A program made the translations under genes and the position numbers. Under the pieces are notes generated by a model that did no database searches, had not been told where the DNA came from, and worked only from the letters and a program-made list of their open reading frames with translations. A stretch of DNA of 64,000 nt from Venturia oleaginea (lineage: Eukaryota; Ascomycota; Dothideomycetes; Venturiales; Venturiaceae). Position 1 is the stretch's first letter. Each line of letters opens with the position of its first letter. Below are positions 46,201-55,700 of this stretch, piece after piece. Location: assembly GCA_013176395.1 (NCBI GenBank), contig JABMLP010000001.1, positions 1,302,001-1,366,000 of the forward strand, read 5' to 3'.

Positions 46201-47476
46201 CAACACCATTGATGGGTAACTTGATACCGCCGGCCACCGTGATCGTTCCTTGCTTGGGTGACAAGGACACGAAATCATCGGCGCAGCCAGTCATGTGCCG
46301 CGAGGCACCAGTGTCAAGAAGCCATACTGTGGGAGGATCGATTGCTGAGGGCCGACGTATTGCGGCGTGAGCACTTATAGTTTCGCGTGATTGCTTGCCG
46401 TTTACGTTGATCATCGTGGTCCGCGTCGACTGCGGTGGTGATCCAGTCAGGTCAATGGTTGCGCCGGCAGTGGCGTTGGTGGCGCGGTAATGTGCTATGA
46501 AGCTCACCACCTCAGTTGCGCTGTCCTCGTCGTCCTCATCGTCTGATGATTCAGCGGCGTTCGCGTTGTTCGCCTTTTGACGTTTTGCGCCATTCTTCGT
46601 CTCCTTTGGCGCGCCGTTGCCGTTGCGCTGCTGTTGCTCCTTGTGTTTCTTGAGCTCGTTACAGTTCGTGTAGGCGTGCCCAATGAACGTCATGTTGTGC
46701 TTGCGGCACCAGGAGCATTCGGTAGTATTAGTAGCCGGACGCGTTCCGCGTGCGCCACCTTGGTTCTGTTTGGCGCCGCGCGCGGCGGATTGTTTCGCAG
46801 CGTACGCGGTAGAGGAGTCAGCGTCGAGGGAGTGCTTGTCGGAGATGTCGAGGATCTTGGGTTCGATGTCGACAAACTTGGTAACGTCACGAGAGCTGAG
46901 GTTGTCGATGACGTGGTCCATAGTATCTGGTAGGGTGGCCAGGAAGAATGAGCCCTTGACCTCATCCGATTCAAACATTGCCTTCATGGCTTTTGCGACG
47001 CTCTGTGAAGAGCCAGCGCATCGCTTTGCCATGCGAGTCCATCGCTGATGGAACTCGTCCAGGTGTAGTCTGAGGTCGTCTCCATCCGCGTAGCGGAGGT
47101 TTGTGAGCGACCGGAAGAGGGTGATGGACGCGTTGCCGGTATCGCGGTCGAATCGGCTGCCGAGGTGTTTCCAGGCCTCGGGTGACGTGTCGCACGACGC
47201 GATGGACATCGTGAGGTCGTTGTGTACCGACGAGAGCAGCATGACCATGGCCTTGTTGTCGTCGGCGTCCCACTTGTCGATGAGCTCCTCGCGAGCTTCT
47301 GCGCCAGTCCCAGCGACGGCGGCGGGCTTTGTCTTCTTGCCAGACACGATCGGCCAGAGGCCAGCGTACCTGAGTGCGACAGTCCACGCGGAGCGCCATT
47401 CTGTGTAGTTATCGCCGCGGGCAGAAAGCTTGGGCAGCGAGTTGGGGTCAAGCTTGAAGCTGAAGGAAGATGACAT
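43250..47476 (-). CDS. Copia gag-pol polyprotein lacking the RT catalytic core
   Basis: A single 1408-codon ORF starts MSSSFSFKLDPNS. Parts in order: UBN2-type Gag (about 1-240); a zinc-knuckle-like CSWCRKHN...HAYTNC (about 250-265); protease WLLDTGASRH (about 382); GAG-pre-integrase and zinc region with CDMC (about 590); integrase core with DNGGEY (about 697) and NGVAERW (about 727); RT start TRWVFDIKRDEHGK (about 1070); RNase H with SDASFGSD and STCEAEYMASS (about 1295). RT jumps in frame from RLIIAIASWHI to AAMLRRYGMDDCN near 44075. This omits the roughly 200 residues that hold the metal-binding YVDD region. The first integrase Asp, expected in an H-S-D-L context, appears as Gly (RSGLSG, about 625). 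The frame is otherwise open. Confidence 0.9.
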   Translation of the reverse strand: MSSSFSFKLDPNSLPKLSARGDNYTEWRSAWTVALRYAGLWPIVSGKKTKPAAVAGTGAEAREELIDKWDADDNKAMVMLLSSVHNDLTMSIASCDTSPEAWKHLGSRFDRDTGNASITLFRSLTNLRYADGDDLRLHLDEFHQRWTRMAKRCAGSSQSVAKAMKAMFESDEVKGSFFLATLPDTMDHVIDNLSSRDVTKFVDIEPKILDISDKHSLDADSSTAYAAKQSAARGAKQNQGGARGTRPATNTTECSWCRKHNMTFIGHAYTNCNELKKHKEQQQRNGNGAPKETKNGAKRQKANNANAAESSDDEDDEDSATEVVSFIAHYRATNATAGATIDLTGSPPQSTRTTMINVNGKQSRETISAHAAIRRPSAIDPPTVWLLDTGASRHMTGCADDFVSLSPKQGTITVAGGIKLPINGVGLVRLRCRMPDRSTKIVELTNVLYSSELYGTRLFSWSYVRHHHNLELHGKANDIFLTRNGATVLWARHADGVVQIQTKTKPTAHVASTESHAPTNRDLTRKSSLHKTETAPAATVSAPSWPTLAQKTACFSSYTEFHHSVGHLHVPNPARIYNDGHLVPAKPHDFHCDMCSLSKSKRQRPAPSPPVLARTIKPLEVIRSGLSGKFPRPSLGGARYFISFICQATRYSWIKLLKLKSDGPQAIREFIAFANTQYNAQMSTANIHIHSSTVKRFKSDNGGEYRAAAQDLRRMGIQHDMVPPYHHELNGVAERWNQSIIQIARSMIPTDSQLFLWGEAVQTANFLKNISPHAADKLGRTPHELLIGAKPSIKHLHPFGSKIFAHIPVEARKPGSKLLHRAEEGIFVGYGRNTKTARVYIPSRHVIMETRNLRFEPFSRSQTAPYFQPVAENEIPAAEPVSTSPRRPQNKDRRPSGDTFATPPTSPTWSTTTAYTPSRLEAGVPLDHSYDQPAPTPVQPSAENGQHTRSAPPTSAPGAGARRTRRETRPSQDLSDPVELRRSKRVAKPSRKAADNAEASLALEDMLAPDDENMAHAVACVTKADIDHEIPRTFNEAVNATNSPLWVTPINKEIQAHRDNGTWVMEHNPPPNLKLVGTRWVFDIKRDEHGKVVKRKARLVAQGFSQRPGVDFDDTYSPVVRYDSLRLIIAIASWHIAAMLRRYGMDDCNGRHTPLDPNSFPPRSTDSVDLDRQKLYQSIIGSINFLAIVSRPDLSYTVSMLGSYNSNPSDLHLKMAYQTLRYIQATRAVELDVRSPAPSDRSAARTASIPTLVMFSDASFGSDPDNSKSFSGYLMKVGGSTVSWSSKRQSCVARSTCEAEYMASSHAASHLVWSRQAIKELMGHAKYPNCWLMVDNEPALSLIKDHRISNRSKHINVHYHFVRERFVLGDYAIEHVCSADNLADIGTKSLPRPLLDNLRGRICATTAP

Positions 47477-47659
47477 GATGACAGAGGTGGTCTGAAGTCT
47501 GCTTCAGAGGTAAAGGTGGGTGCCGTGCTGTGCTGGTACGGTGTGCTGTACGCCGGGTAGCGGAGCGTCGGCAGCAACAACAGCAGCGATGATGAACAAC
47601 AAATGTGAAGCAGTGATGCTCAGTAAGGTGCTGTATATCGGAGGAGCGCGCGGCGTGAT

Positions 47660-47674
47660 GCCGGGCTCATAACC
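47660..47674 (-). other. Primer-binding site matching initiator tRNA-Met
   Basis: On the minus strand GGTTATGAGCCCGGC directly follows the 5' LTR. It complements 15 nt of the anticodon arm of the tRNA at 42232-42303. Confidence 0.88.
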
Positions 47675-47842
47675 TGTTGAAGTATGAAAGTTGAGTAACA
47701 AGTGTATTGAGGGTGAGATCCGGAGGATCTCAGCTATATAGTAATACACTAAGCCCAATTGGGCAGTAAACAAACTCCAGTGACAGAGAGTAGCCACGCT
47801 GGCGCAGGTGGAGGCAATAGCATGAGGATACTCCTTCCAACA
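47675..47842 (-). repeat. 5' LTR of the 4.8-kb copia element
   Basis: 168 bp, matching 43033-43200; followed on the plus strand by the target duplication ATTAA and the CorA-like coding sequence. Confidence 0.9.
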
Positions 47843-49868
47843 ATTAACACAACTCGAAGCGCAAAGACTCGCTTACGAAGAAACCCTTCGGCTCGTCCAA
47901 GCATCACGCGTTGATGGACGGGACCTGCCATCACCTCTTCCAGCCTTTGAGCCAGAACTTGAACGGAAATCCGTGTCCTCGAAGGAACCCGCCAGGAAAC
48001 CATCAGGCTTCAATCCAAATCTCGACACGTCTTCTCTATCCGATGATAGCGATGCAGAAGATGATTCTTACTTTGTCCAGGATGCTCTGCCATCCAGATC
48101 GCATGACCACGAGCATTTGAGACATCATCTCAAGTCATACTCTTGGGACGAATGGGGCAGACAGATCCTTGCTTCTGTTATTACAGACCGTGGCCGATTG
48201 ACAGAGCCATCACTGTTTCCCACGCGGCCAGGGCCAGCCGAGGACCGTTCCCACTACTCACACTTTCAAGTCTTTGATGTTGGCCGTAATGGAGCACCGC
48301 TGTTGGTGGAACCAGCAGAAAGTAAAAATGCCAAACACAGTATGGCAACGCAAATCTGGCATACAATAAAGGACATCAACAGCGATAGGACTCGTCAACA
48401 GCAAGCGGTTGGACGTATCACGATCGCACGTGAGCCTGCTCCCATCTTGTTTGCCGCCTTGCATCTGAACATGAAGGATGCCTTTGATATGGACGAGCTG
48501 TTCCATTATCTAGTAGAATCAGAAGCATCAAAGGCCAACATGTTTCGCGCCTTTCAGGAGGACGAGCGCCGACGACGTAGTTACGTTTTCAATCTCGAGT
48601 ACTACACAATCATAGGCGACGATTGTAAGCCAATGGATTGGCAGTACTCCGATCAGGACCGAAATCCAGATGAAGGTCATATTCCCTTGACGAGGTGCAG
48701 TGCCGTCGTGGCATTGTCTCTATCTGGTGCCCCGATTGGGAAGGTTCGAAATCCAGCACGACGTGCGAAAACTAAACATGGCTTTGTCTTCGATCCGTTT
48801 GCGTCGTGGCAAGTTCTCAACATCCAGTGTTATCCGGATTGGAAGGCGAGTACAGACACACACAATTCGTCGCAGCACTACGTCAATGGGCCAGAGGCAT
48901 TTCTGTATACTCTTTTGCAGGAGTATCGTGACGCCCAAAAGCGATTTGAGGAAATTTACCACAGGATCACGAGACTGGTGACACCAGCACGGACTTTTCT
49001 CTTCAATGGCCACCTCCGGGACGAGCGTCTATTTGAAGATCACAAATTCACTTTCACTCGGCGGTACTTTTGGGCGCATTCTACGCTTGGTGCGATGAAC
49101 GACTGCATCAAGACTCTCATTGATACGTTTGAAGACACCTTCACCGAAGATGTATGGGACGGCAAGCATAGCACCTTGTGGCCACTGTTGGACGAAGAGT
49201 CGATGCGAAATGAATTTTGGAAGAGAAGATTGAAGAAGATCCGAGTGCTTTTCGAGCGCGAGATACGGAGTCTCCGGATTTTGATCAGAGAAAACAACGA
49301 AAGACGACAGGAAATCCAAGGTTTGAGAGATCAGCTTTTCAGCGGGACTTCCGTTCTTGAAAGTAGGAAGTCTGTGGATCTTGCGACAATCACGATTCAA
49401 CAAGGACATAACATCAAACTCCTCACCCTGGTCAGCATTTTCTTCCTACCGCTGACTTTTGTCACTTCCGTCTTTGGCATGACAAACATGCCCACTGAAC
49501 GACACTACTGGGCCTTCGGGGTTACAGTAGCTGCGATTTGTGTTCCGTTCTTCTGTCTTATTGGTACACTGTCAACCACCTGGGGCTTTGAATATGGACG
49601 AAAAAAGACGGCAGCCTTCTTCTCACCCTTCTCACGTAGGAAACGGAACAGAAACAAAGAGGTATCCGCTATTGAGGATGTCAAAGTGAATGGCCGGGTA
49701 CAAGCGAGGCGATCGACGTCTGCTACTGAGGGCATGGCTTTGCGTTTGGGTAGGCCACCCGGGTCACTTACAATCGGTCGTTCGGGAAACATTTCGATGG
49801 AGAAGGACAGCAGAAAGGCTTCCAAATCGAGTGTCAAGCACGTAGTCGACGATGGTGTTCTAGTTTAA

Positions 49869-51598
49869 TATCTGTCGAGTAAATCTCCAACGTCTTCTAC
49901 CTTTCCGACACCTTCACGTTTTCATTGCCCGCTGGTATATTCTTAATTCAAGATTTTCTTTCAGCCGGTCAGCCGCACGGAAAGGGATGGTCTAGAGAAC
50001 GGTAATAGTACGAGCCTATCACGCCGGGCCTTCAGATTGTCGCCCTCCGGCAACCTCTACAACGATTGGCGTTACCTGATACGAGATAGTTATCACTACA
50101 TTTCTGTAATTCTGGTATCCCAAGACATAACTTTGATTATGAATCAGACGAGAAGAGATTTGATGTCCAGGCCCCGCTGTGGTACTGTAGAACTTCACAA
50201 GTCGTTTAGGCATCCATCATCAAGCGTATATTTATGAAGGCTAGATTTTGGTACCCGGCGTCGGGGAACACAAACTTGGATCAAGTTGTCGGATGCAAGA
50301 AGACTATCTCGGTTGGGTTCATAAGCCATCTTCTCTGTTTGGATAGTCCTGGGGCAGTGTATTGATTCTGACTTACATACAAGAGATACTCTGATTTTCT
50401 TTCAAAGTCCTTCCTTCCAACGGCCCCAAAGGTTCAACACGTTGGAACTGGGGTTAGTATGGATAGATTTCTGGTAAAAAAATAATCTTTCAGACACTTG
50501 CCAGAACATTATCGATAATCATTCCAGGTTGAGGGACTCTTTTCTGACATGGCTCTTCGACTAAAGGAGGTGTAGGGAGTGCTATCGACCACCATTGCAA
50601 ACCAGAATCGATGTCTGCCAAAGTTTCCTGTGCAGTTATAATCTCGTGATAACAAGGTGGCTGATTACAGTTGTAGTCAACTTGACAATGCAATTACTTC
50701 GTCAGTGGCTCCGGCTCATCTCTATCGTGCAACTTAATTTTCGCGGCGCATTTCTCAGAGCGTATACATATCAACAATGGTGCCTGAGAATCTTGCTCTC
50801 CACCATTTGTCAACTTCTTCTTCTCCTCCGAACCTTTTGGCACTCAACAATTCTGTTCCATGCCTCTCTCGGAACAGCGGCTTCTTTCCCTCCTTTCTTC
50901 AACTTTCCGTTTGAGACTTAGGATCTTTCGACACGCTTTCAATTTTTTTTTTCATCTACGCCACACTCGAAATGAAAAGATCTTGAACCTCAATCCTTGT
51001 TTCCTAATTCGTGTTCTTCAGCCTCGCCACTTTTGCATACGCTTTACCGAGTCTAGCTTCGCATGCAGCCTCGCCCACCATAACATGGTGAAATCATACA
51101 GCATGCGATCTTTCTAGCCTCGACTGCTGTTCTATCCAAGTTCCCTTGAATCCCGATGACCCGAGAGGCAACAACATTACTGTCGTATCCTTGGCACCGA
51201 CAGGGGCGGTGCAATTTCTGCATCTCAAGGATACTTCTATGTTCGAAGAAGAACAAGAACAATCAAGAATACAAGAGACTTATCCATATATGTTTATTTC
51301 ATTATCATTTCATTATCGTTACATTATCATTTCATTACTATTTCATACACGTGTACAAAGCCGATCCAACAATTACCCTACCGGTTGCACGGCTTGACCC
51401 ATTCCCGGGGCCAGAATCAGCCAACACGTGGAATTATAAAATCGCCCAGCCCAATTTTTCTCGCAGAATATCCTGGACTATTACGAGATCTTCGACCTCG
51501 ATATCCGTAGTGTTGATCTTGCTGCTGCTGGGATTTGTTGCGGTCCCGACCTCTGGAATACTCAAAAAATCGAGGTGGCACAAGAGTGAAAAGGATGG
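49869..51598. other. Intergenic, no recognised gene
   Basis: About 1.7 kb after the CorA-like gene. A 67-codon minus-strand ORF at 50490-50693 (MHCQVDYNCNQPPC) shows no family. The T-rich stretch near 50945-50953 and the TTTCATTA repeats at 51297-51345 are simple sequence. Confidence 0.45.
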
Positions 51599-51823
51599 AT
51601 GATTTGGTTGCATCGAACAAGGTGTTCAATGCCGCCTTGCGCTACGTTGATGGGTCCGCTATTCGAACACATTGATACTATGAGTATTGCGAAGGATATT
51701 GAGATTCTTCGCCTTGCGCCAGGCGACGAGAGTCTAAATGTGTTTGCGCAGTCGTATAGACATTCCACTCGTGAACTCGTTTTGGGATCTGGGTACTTTG
51801 ATTATTTGGGTGGATCGGGTTAG
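51599..51823 (+). pseudogene. Fragment of a TAP-like/prolyl-aminopeptidase-type alpha/beta hydrolase
   Basis: A 74-codon frame contains GPLFEHIDTMSIAKDIEILRLAPGDESLNVFAQSYRH. This matches the region before the nucleophile elbow of alpha/beta hydrolases of this type (D-T-x-S-x-A-x-D followed by G-x-x-x-L-N-x-x-x-x-S-Y-G-T). The Ser is there, but the following GT is replaced by RH and the homology stops. No N-terminal or C-terminal continuation was found, so it is a relic. Confidence 0.45.
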
Positions 51824-53189
51824 AGAGGGATGACCTGGTTCGTTTGGTTGTAAGGAGGGGTGTCTGGTATACCGGTTATCGGGTCTTTGGTGAGAGTTCA
51901 AGCATCATCGACCAATTTTTGATTGATGGGAAGGCACATGAGTATGGAACTGTTTCTTAAGACTTGGTGGTGGTCGAAGGTTTGTTTTGTTTCAGAAGTT
52001 CTATCATCTCAAATCGATGTCGATGGATTACGGAAACACATTTTTGGAACTTCGCCAGAAAGTTATTGATATCTTGCACCGTAGCGGCATAACGAACGTT
52101 TTCAGGTGCTTTGCAGTCCCTTTGTAATCTCATACTTATAAAAGTTTGTTGACATTTCCATGTGTCGCCATCCGCTTTATTTTGTTTCGTGCCTCGGAAT
52201 CTTTCGTTGCCATCTTTTTTGAACGTATATCAGGACTGTAAAAACATCTGGCTGCATGTAATTTTAGCACGGAACATCGCTAATAAAGTATGGTAAGAGT
52301 TTCAATCTAGCTTTCAACGTCTTTACGACCGACTTCTAGTCCCTTGTTGATCCCGCTCAGATCCAATTCATACAAGCTTCTGAACGCGAATGGCGGCCGG
52401 CCAAACATTAATGTTTGTTGTACGCTGGGAAATTTCGTACAGTGATCTATTTTCCGATGTCGAAATTGGCTTGTAAAGTTCTCCCTCTATTCGATACCCA
52501 TCCAATCGACCAGCACCACAGAACGAAAACGGGCCAACAGTGAGGGGAAATGTAGCCGTAAAGTTCGATTTTGGGATGATTGAAGATGTTTATTTGACCT
52601 CTTTAGACATGCCAATCTCCAGTACCCTCAGGTATCCCAATCTCTGCCACTACCCTTCTCACCGATTGATTGACATCTCATCACACGATACAACCCTTCC
52701 ACCAAGCAGAGCTCAGATCGGCTATACACAGCAACGCCTCTCATTATCGGATAGCCGTTCTGAAAGACAGGCTACCGTGCGACACAATGCCCTCATGCAT
52801 CTAACCAACGCCACAAAGCGCAAACCACGCATCCAGCATCGAGCAACCATTGGCGCGTGGTACGACCAAGCTTACACCAAGATAGCATGGTGCCGATCCT
52901 GTACGCCTTCCACGTTGCTGGCGCCAACAGATTGGGAATGCTAGACGCAGGATGCGTCAATACATACCCCACTGAGATCCTTCCAGGACAGAATGCAGGT
53001 GTAGACGATGAGATTTGGAATGTAGGGTGTTGTGTGGACGGGTGTGACGCTCAGAAGATGGGTGAGATGGTGGGTAGCCTAAAGATTGTTATCTCAGTGT
53101 TCGAGGAGATGGAAAGATATGCGCTCGCTGAATATCCTGTCTCTCGATGATGCTCGCAGCCACTTCCGAGTTGTACTGGTGTCTCTGCG
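51824..53189. other. Intergenic with unrecognised ORFs
   Basis: Mostly featureless. An ORF at 52857-53150 (97 codons, GANRLGMLDAGCVNTYPTE...) is cysteine-containing, but I recognise no domain or signal. It lies just upstream of a dsRNA-binding-domain fragment and may be part of the same relic. Confidence 0.35.
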
Positions 53190-53290
53190 CGTCGTCGAAG
53201 TCAGGGGAGCAACGATTCCAGCACGTTACTGGTATGACGGCCAGTACGTCCACAATGCTAAAGCGGCGCTAGCCCAGCCGTCCGTAAAGA
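53190..53290 (+). pseudogene. Inverted partial copy of the dsRNA-binding-domain gene
   Basis: The plus strand here encodes VVEVRGATIPARYWYDGQYV and HNAKAALA, nearly the same as the minus-strand gene at 53623-54221 (VVEVRGAPIPARYWYDGQYL). No matching first exons lie upstream and the similarity ends after about 33 residues. It is therefore a truncated paralogue in inverted orientation, about 430 bp from the parent exon. Confidence 0.7.
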
Positions 53291-53622
53291 GAAGATCAGT
53301 GAACAAAAGACGAACCATTTGAGCAGTTGATAGTATGACAACTGGGCAGGAACGCTCATCTTGGTGGATAGTACAAACAGACAGCAGTGCGTCCTTCCAA
53401 TTCCTCCTTGCACCAATGCGCCAAACGACCGAATACAATAATAACCTGTGAGGAACAAGTCAAGGCTTAATAGAACTTAACATCAATCTTGACATGACGT
53501 GAGTCCATGCCATTGTTTTCCCACTCGTACAATCCAACAGTATCAAGACAAGCATCTCCAGAACTATCCTCCAGGGTGTGAATTGTCTGCAAGACAAGAC
53601 CTCACACAGAGGTAGGATCTTG

Positions 53623-54221
53623 CTATTGGGACGGAGAATAGTGCCAGTGCTGTTGATGCTGCTGGTGCTGTTGTCCCTGCCCTTGTTGCTGAGATTGCTG
53701 CTGCTGTGTGTTTGGTACGTATCCAGCGTTCAGGCGTTCCAGCGCGACTTGAGCGGCGTCCTCTTTGGCATTGTGAAGGTACTGGCCGTCATACCAGTAA
53801 CGGGCTGGAATCGGAGCTCCCCTGACTTCGACTACACAGCTCCAGGCAGTGCGTCCTCCTGTGAGAGTATTTTGTTAGAGAGAAGTCATATCTGAGAGAG
53901 TTGAGCGAGACAGAAAATGGAGAAGTAGAGAAGTAGAGGCAAGAAGGCCGCGTCAGAAGATAATGGTCGAATTGTGCTTCAGCCAGAGGGAGGGACGAGC
54001 ACACCAAGTACAAAATTGAGTGTGGGGAAATGATAGAAGTTCAAAGCGTACCACGCCGGTCAGACGCAATCTGGTATATGGGGGCACGGATGCCATTCGC
54101 AATGCAATGTTCTGCACAGATGTCAGCAAGAGCAACGCTCGCAATTTCAATCAGACGGACCGTTCAGTTTTTCCTGCCAGGGGCCAATGCGTTCTGCGCC
54201 ATAAGACGGAGATGCAGACAT
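53623..54221 (-). CDS. Small dsRNA-binding-motif protein with Gln-rich tail
   Basis: Three exons, 54221-54161, 54111-54052 and 53858-53623, join in phase into 118 residues; none was visible as a long ORF. The first intron (49 bp) has a TGCTGAC branch and CAG acceptor; the second is 193 bp. The protein opens MSASPSYGAERIGPWQEKLN. One DRBM-like fold spans about residues 14-90: helix WQEKLNEHCIANGI, strands around APIYQIASDRRGG and AWSCVVEVRG, then the C-terminal helix NAKEDAAQVALERL. A Gln/His-rich tail ends it. DRBMs bind double-stranded RNA. No catalytic domain is present, so it could be an adaptor or regulator of RNA processing. Confidence 0.75.
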
Positions 54222-55700
54222 GGTTGATGACGAAGTACAAAGAAATGATGGGGAGAGGCCAGTCTTGCCAGGTGTGCCAGCGTTGGTCGGTTGGAAATAG
54301 AGCAAGGCTAGAGGTGGAGGACTTCCTGAACAAGGTATCAGAGGGAGGATTTGCTGAACAAGGTATCAGACTCGGCTATAGGGTTTTGCATTGGGTTGAT
54401 CACGATGATAAAACGGAGGAAGAATATATCAAAAGCCGAGACAAGCGCTTTATAGAGACGGTTACCTGTCTCTGGGTGCGCCCCCTGACAATCCTGGTGG
54501 TTCTACAGCATAGATGTTTTTACCCGTGTGTCGCGTCAGGCAAGTGACAACTCATTCTTCCTGCACTTCTTCTGGCCATGCCGTTCACCTGAACCAAGCC
54601 CAAGCCCTAGAACTAGATGGCCGTTCGATCCATGCCAGCAGTAGCCATGTCAGACACATGGACCATAAGCGGGCGGAAGGATAGTGCCGGACCCCAAGGG
54701 CCGCTCCGTCTTTAGCCTTCAAACAGTCATTCAAACTCTATTGGAGCGTTCATAGAACGCGAGGAATTGGATTTGCGACGAATTGCTGGCTTCGAGTTGG
54801 GTTGGGCTTAGTTCTGTGCATGAAAAGGTGCATGAAAAGCGTTGCATGACATGTTTTGGCTGCGTGGATGGCTTTCATTTGGAGCATTCGGATGGAATTG
54901 AAGTTGGCTGCCTTCTTCAGTTGCCTTCTTGGACAAGGCAGCCAAGGCAGCCAAGGCAGCCAAGGCAACCATCGCAATCATCGCTACCATCGGGTTGTTG
55001 AGGAAGCCGACGCGCTGGCGCCGGTGCCAACAAATCAATGCAGGAATCCATAACGCCGTGTTCTCGCACAAGAAGCGTCTTGATTGAAGCTTCCGATGTA
55101 CTCTGGCGCTTGCAATCGCTCCCAGTAAGGAGCCGAGGGAACCATGTCGGGAGAAAGCTCCACAAAGGGGCTGCTAGCAGCGAATGAAATGTTGCACAAT
55201 CCCGTGTGTTGTAAAACATAATTGCCACGGTGAAGACTTGTTGTTTTTGGAAACACACCAAGGTTGGCGGAGCGATTGGTTCCTTGGTGAAGAGCACCGA
55301 TCATGGAGGTAGCATTGCGCAAAATAATGTCACGTGTCTTCGCATATGTCTTGCCGAGATACCTTGAACGATTTGAATTAATTCTGAGCTGTTGAAGATG
55401 TATACTTCTTGCTTTTCTCATCATTTCATCACCTCATTTCATGACCTCATTTCACTCGTCACACCCTTGAATTCTACTATGCAAACGCAACAAACCGTGA
55501 GCCCAATCAGAGACCACAATGGTGCACACCACAATCGTTGAGAAGGGAATGCCCATTCAAACAAGAAGGCTGAGCGGTCATGTGCAGCAAGCGGTCGCAC
55601 TGACAAGCTGGCTACCAACCAGCCCATAACAGTATATACGAGAAGCGAAGTATGCCAGTTCCCGTCGCCATGGACTGACGTGGCAGATTGTAGACCAAGA
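54222..55700. other. Intergenic; includes a short GGCAGCCAA tandem array
   Basis: About 1.5 kb without a recognisable gene. At 54936-54970 a 9-bp unit (GGCAGCCAA) is repeated about four times, producing spurious repetitive ORFs on both strands. Confidence 0.45.

Larger units (their letters stand above)
43033..47842 (-). mobile_element. Copia LTR retrotransposon, 4.8 kb, inserted in the CorA-like gene
   Basis: 168-bp LTRs at 43033-43200 and 47675-47842 appear identical by eye, start TGTTGAAG and end CCAACA. The target duplication is ATTAA (43028-43032 and 47843-47847). The element runs on the minus strand, opposite to the host gene. Its primer-binding site is at 47660-47674 and one long gag-pol ORF spans 43250-47476. 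Identical LTRs mean recent insertion, yet RT lacks its catalytic core (see the CDS), so it was probably mobilised by another copy. Confidence 0.95.
43014..49868 (+). pseudogene. CorA-like Mg2+ transporter family gene split by a copia element
   Basis: The start codon is at 43014 (MSEAL) and the frame is cut in codon 6. It resumes after the element at 47848 (QLEAQRLAYEETLRLVQASRVDG) and runs to 49868. The large N-terminal cytosolic domain ends in a long helix (about ERRQEIQGLRDQLF). Two C-terminal membrane helices are LTLVSIFFLPLTFVTSVFGMT and the one around FGVTVAAICVPFFCLIG. Bacterial CorA has GMN after the first helix; here it is GMT, as in several fungal CorA-like proteins. The remaining coding sequence has no stop. 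The intact allele would be about 670 residues. Expression would now need a start inside the element or downstream. Confidence 0.88.

Noticed and set aside
54856..55297. Overlapping ORFs with repeated Gln/Pro or Leu/Ala stretches
   Set aside because: They are produced by the short GGCAGCCAA tandem array and occur on both strands.
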